From a virus, in IMG/VR virus record IMGVR_UViG_3300044612_001035, positions 1-29,049 of that record: DNA of 29,049 nucleotides. One strand, written 5' to 3'. The position numbers were made by a program, and so were the translations under genes. The number at the start of each line of letters is the position of its first letter. The stretch's first letter is position 1. The notes under the pieces are model-generated. The model was not told the DNA's origin, ran no database searches, and saw nothing but the letters and a program-made list of their open reading frames with translations. This document shows, piece after piece, positions 28,270 to 29,049 of the stretch.

Positions 28270-28527
28270 CTATTTTTTAAAACCTACATCCTTTTCAAAT
28301 TTAACACTAATCTCGAACTGATAGCCGTTCATATTGTGTGTATAGGTTTCATTTAGACTCTTAAAATCATTACTATGGCTTGCAGTAATAATAGCCCTAG
28401 CAAGCTGCTCAAGCTCTTTCTTTGCAAACTCTTCAAGCTGTTTATTCAAGAAGGCTTTAATCAAATTAAGCCTTAAAGATTCCTCTGTTAGCTCTTTTAG
28501 TTTTTCTTTAAATTTTTCAATTAGCAT
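28270..28527 (-). CDS. small helical protein, unknown
   Basis: 85 residues. The first 45 are K/E/L-rich and coiled-coil-like (IEKFKEKLKELTEESLRLNLIKAF, QLEEFAKKELEQLARAIIT), followed by a short strand region ending KFEKDVGFKK. GGAG lies 10 bases upstream, and the ATG overlaps the end of the membrane protein gene (ATGCTAA). No family is recognised. Confidence 0.6.
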   Translation of the reverse strand: MLIEKFKEKLKELTEESLRLNLIKAFLNKQLEEFAKKELEQLARAIITASHSNDFKSLNETYTHNMNGYQFEISVKFEKDVGFKK

Positions 28528-28765
28528 TTTGTTTTTTCTCCAATTCTTCTGTTTTCATAGACTCTAAATGAAGAGCCAATATTAAAAAATAAATAAGCAT
28601 AAACCAAAATAAAAAAATTACCAAAAGACAGCTAGCTACTGGGATTGGAGGGCGACAGTAATATAGAATGCAAAGATAGAAAGGAATGGTCAAGGCAGAT
28701 GTAATTGAAAAGCAAGCCGTCGTAATGGCTATTCTTTCTATTTTTGTCATTTCAACGTGTCTCAT
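28517..28765 (-). CDS. two-span small membrane protein, possible holin
   Basis: 82 residues. Two hydrophobic segments at about residues 12-33 (IAITTACFSITSALTIPFYLCIL) and 42-65 (VASCLLVIFLFWFMLIYFLILAL), separated by a short turn with proline and arginine, then a charged tail (ESMKTEELEKKQNAN). This is the shape of a class II holin. It is in the same leftward operon as the M15 peptidase, which supports a lysis role. Its start overlaps the RusA stop (ATGA), with AGGA upstream. Membrane topology is inferred from hydrophobicity only. Confidence 0.6.
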   Translation of the reverse strand: MRHVEMTKIERIAITTACFSITSALTIPFYLCILYYCRPPIPVASCLLVIFLFWFMLIYFLILALHLESMKTEELEKKQNAN

Positions 28766-29049
28766 TCAAAAATCCTTTTAGCTAGATCAACTTCTAATTT
28801 AGACTCTTCCTCTTTAATTTCTTCAATTATCACGCCAATAAAGGGTGTTTCTGCATAAAATTTGATAAAAGGTTCTTTAAAAGATACAACTTGTGCGTCA
28901 TCGTGGTAAGCATAACCATTAAGTGAATCTAACACTAACTTTGCAAAGTTGTCTAAATCTGGCTTAACGGTAGGTCTAATTAAGCCTGAAAGCATTAAAG
29001 CTCTTTGCTTTTTAGGAGTAGATTTAGCAACAGGATAACCGCCTACTAA
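28762..29049 (-). CDS. RusA-type Holliday junction resolvase (partial, 5' end outside window)
   Basis: The frame is open from the window edge to TGA at 28762-28764, 95 visible residues. An internal Met at 28995 is not the start: upstream codons reading GGYPVAKSTPKKQRALMLSG continue the RusA pattern. The core KPDLDNFAKLVLDSLNGYAYHDDAQVVSF carries the RusA acidic residues (D-x-D-N and the D-D pair). RusA resolves branched DNA during late replication so that concatemers can be packaged. It is the first visible gene of the leftward operon. Confidence 0.85.
   Translation of the reverse strand, partial: LVGGYPVAKSTPKKQRALMLSGLIRPTVKPDLDNFAKLVLDSLNGYAYHDDAQVVSFKEPFIKFYAETPFIGVIIEEIKEEESKLEVDLAKRIFE

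Noticed and set aside
1-29049. Stop codon reassignment
   Set aside because: TAA, TAG and TGA all end well-supported genes with tight spacing to the next gene.

Overview
The window is part of the genome of an AT-rich, tailed double-stranded DNA phage. The gene order is terminase, portal, scaffold, major capsid, tail adaptor and nozzle, then three large internal virion proteins of the kind that podoviruses eject. No tape-measure or sheath gene is visible. Together these point to a short-tailed (podovirus-like) virion. All three stop codons are used normally, so the code is standard. The host cannot be named from the sequence. There is no integrase, repressor or CRISPR array.

Layout. 1-3580: end of an upstream gene, a small beta-rich virion-type protein, terminase small and large subunits, and an abundant virion protein. 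3584-8608: a small structural protein, portal, small unknown, scaffold, major capsid protein, then a strong terminator. 8688-11810: neck and tail genes. 11828-19329: three consecutive ejection-type proteins, the last 1827 residues long. 19352-25811: tail fibre and adhesin module, with a polyglycine protein, a collagen-like fibre, a run of tiny lysine-rich proteins, an HNH-like protein and a single-span membrane protein. Inside it lies an oppositely oriented sigma factor gene (22430-23194). 25812-26878: a regulatory and RNA island with a promoter-terminator pair, a winged-helix-like gene, a tRNA-like element, a 14-bp RNA hairpin, tRNA-Tyr(GTA), a terminator, a palindrome and two hairpins sharing one loop. 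26879-27310: an unknown gene. 27353-29049: a leftward operon with a RusA-type resolvase (cut by the window edge), a membrane protein, small unknowns, a DUF1353 protein and an M15 peptidase (probable endolysin). It converges on the rightward genes at a minus-strand terminator.

How it fits together. The rightward genes make and fill the capsid and build the tail. The leftward genes include recombination and lysis functions. The phage sigma factor has changed residues at positions that normally read the -10 and extended -10 and, by a weaker alignment, the -35 elements. TATACT/TAAACT boxes recur just upstream of late genes, two of them inside a nearly identical 20-bp leader before the capsid gene and another abundant virion gene. 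The main hypothesis is that this sigma factor drives a late regulon from solitary TAWACTTWA boxes, several so close to start codons that the mRNAs would be leaderless or nearly so. The RNA island at 26.45-26.88 kb is the other part not explained by standard phage annotation.
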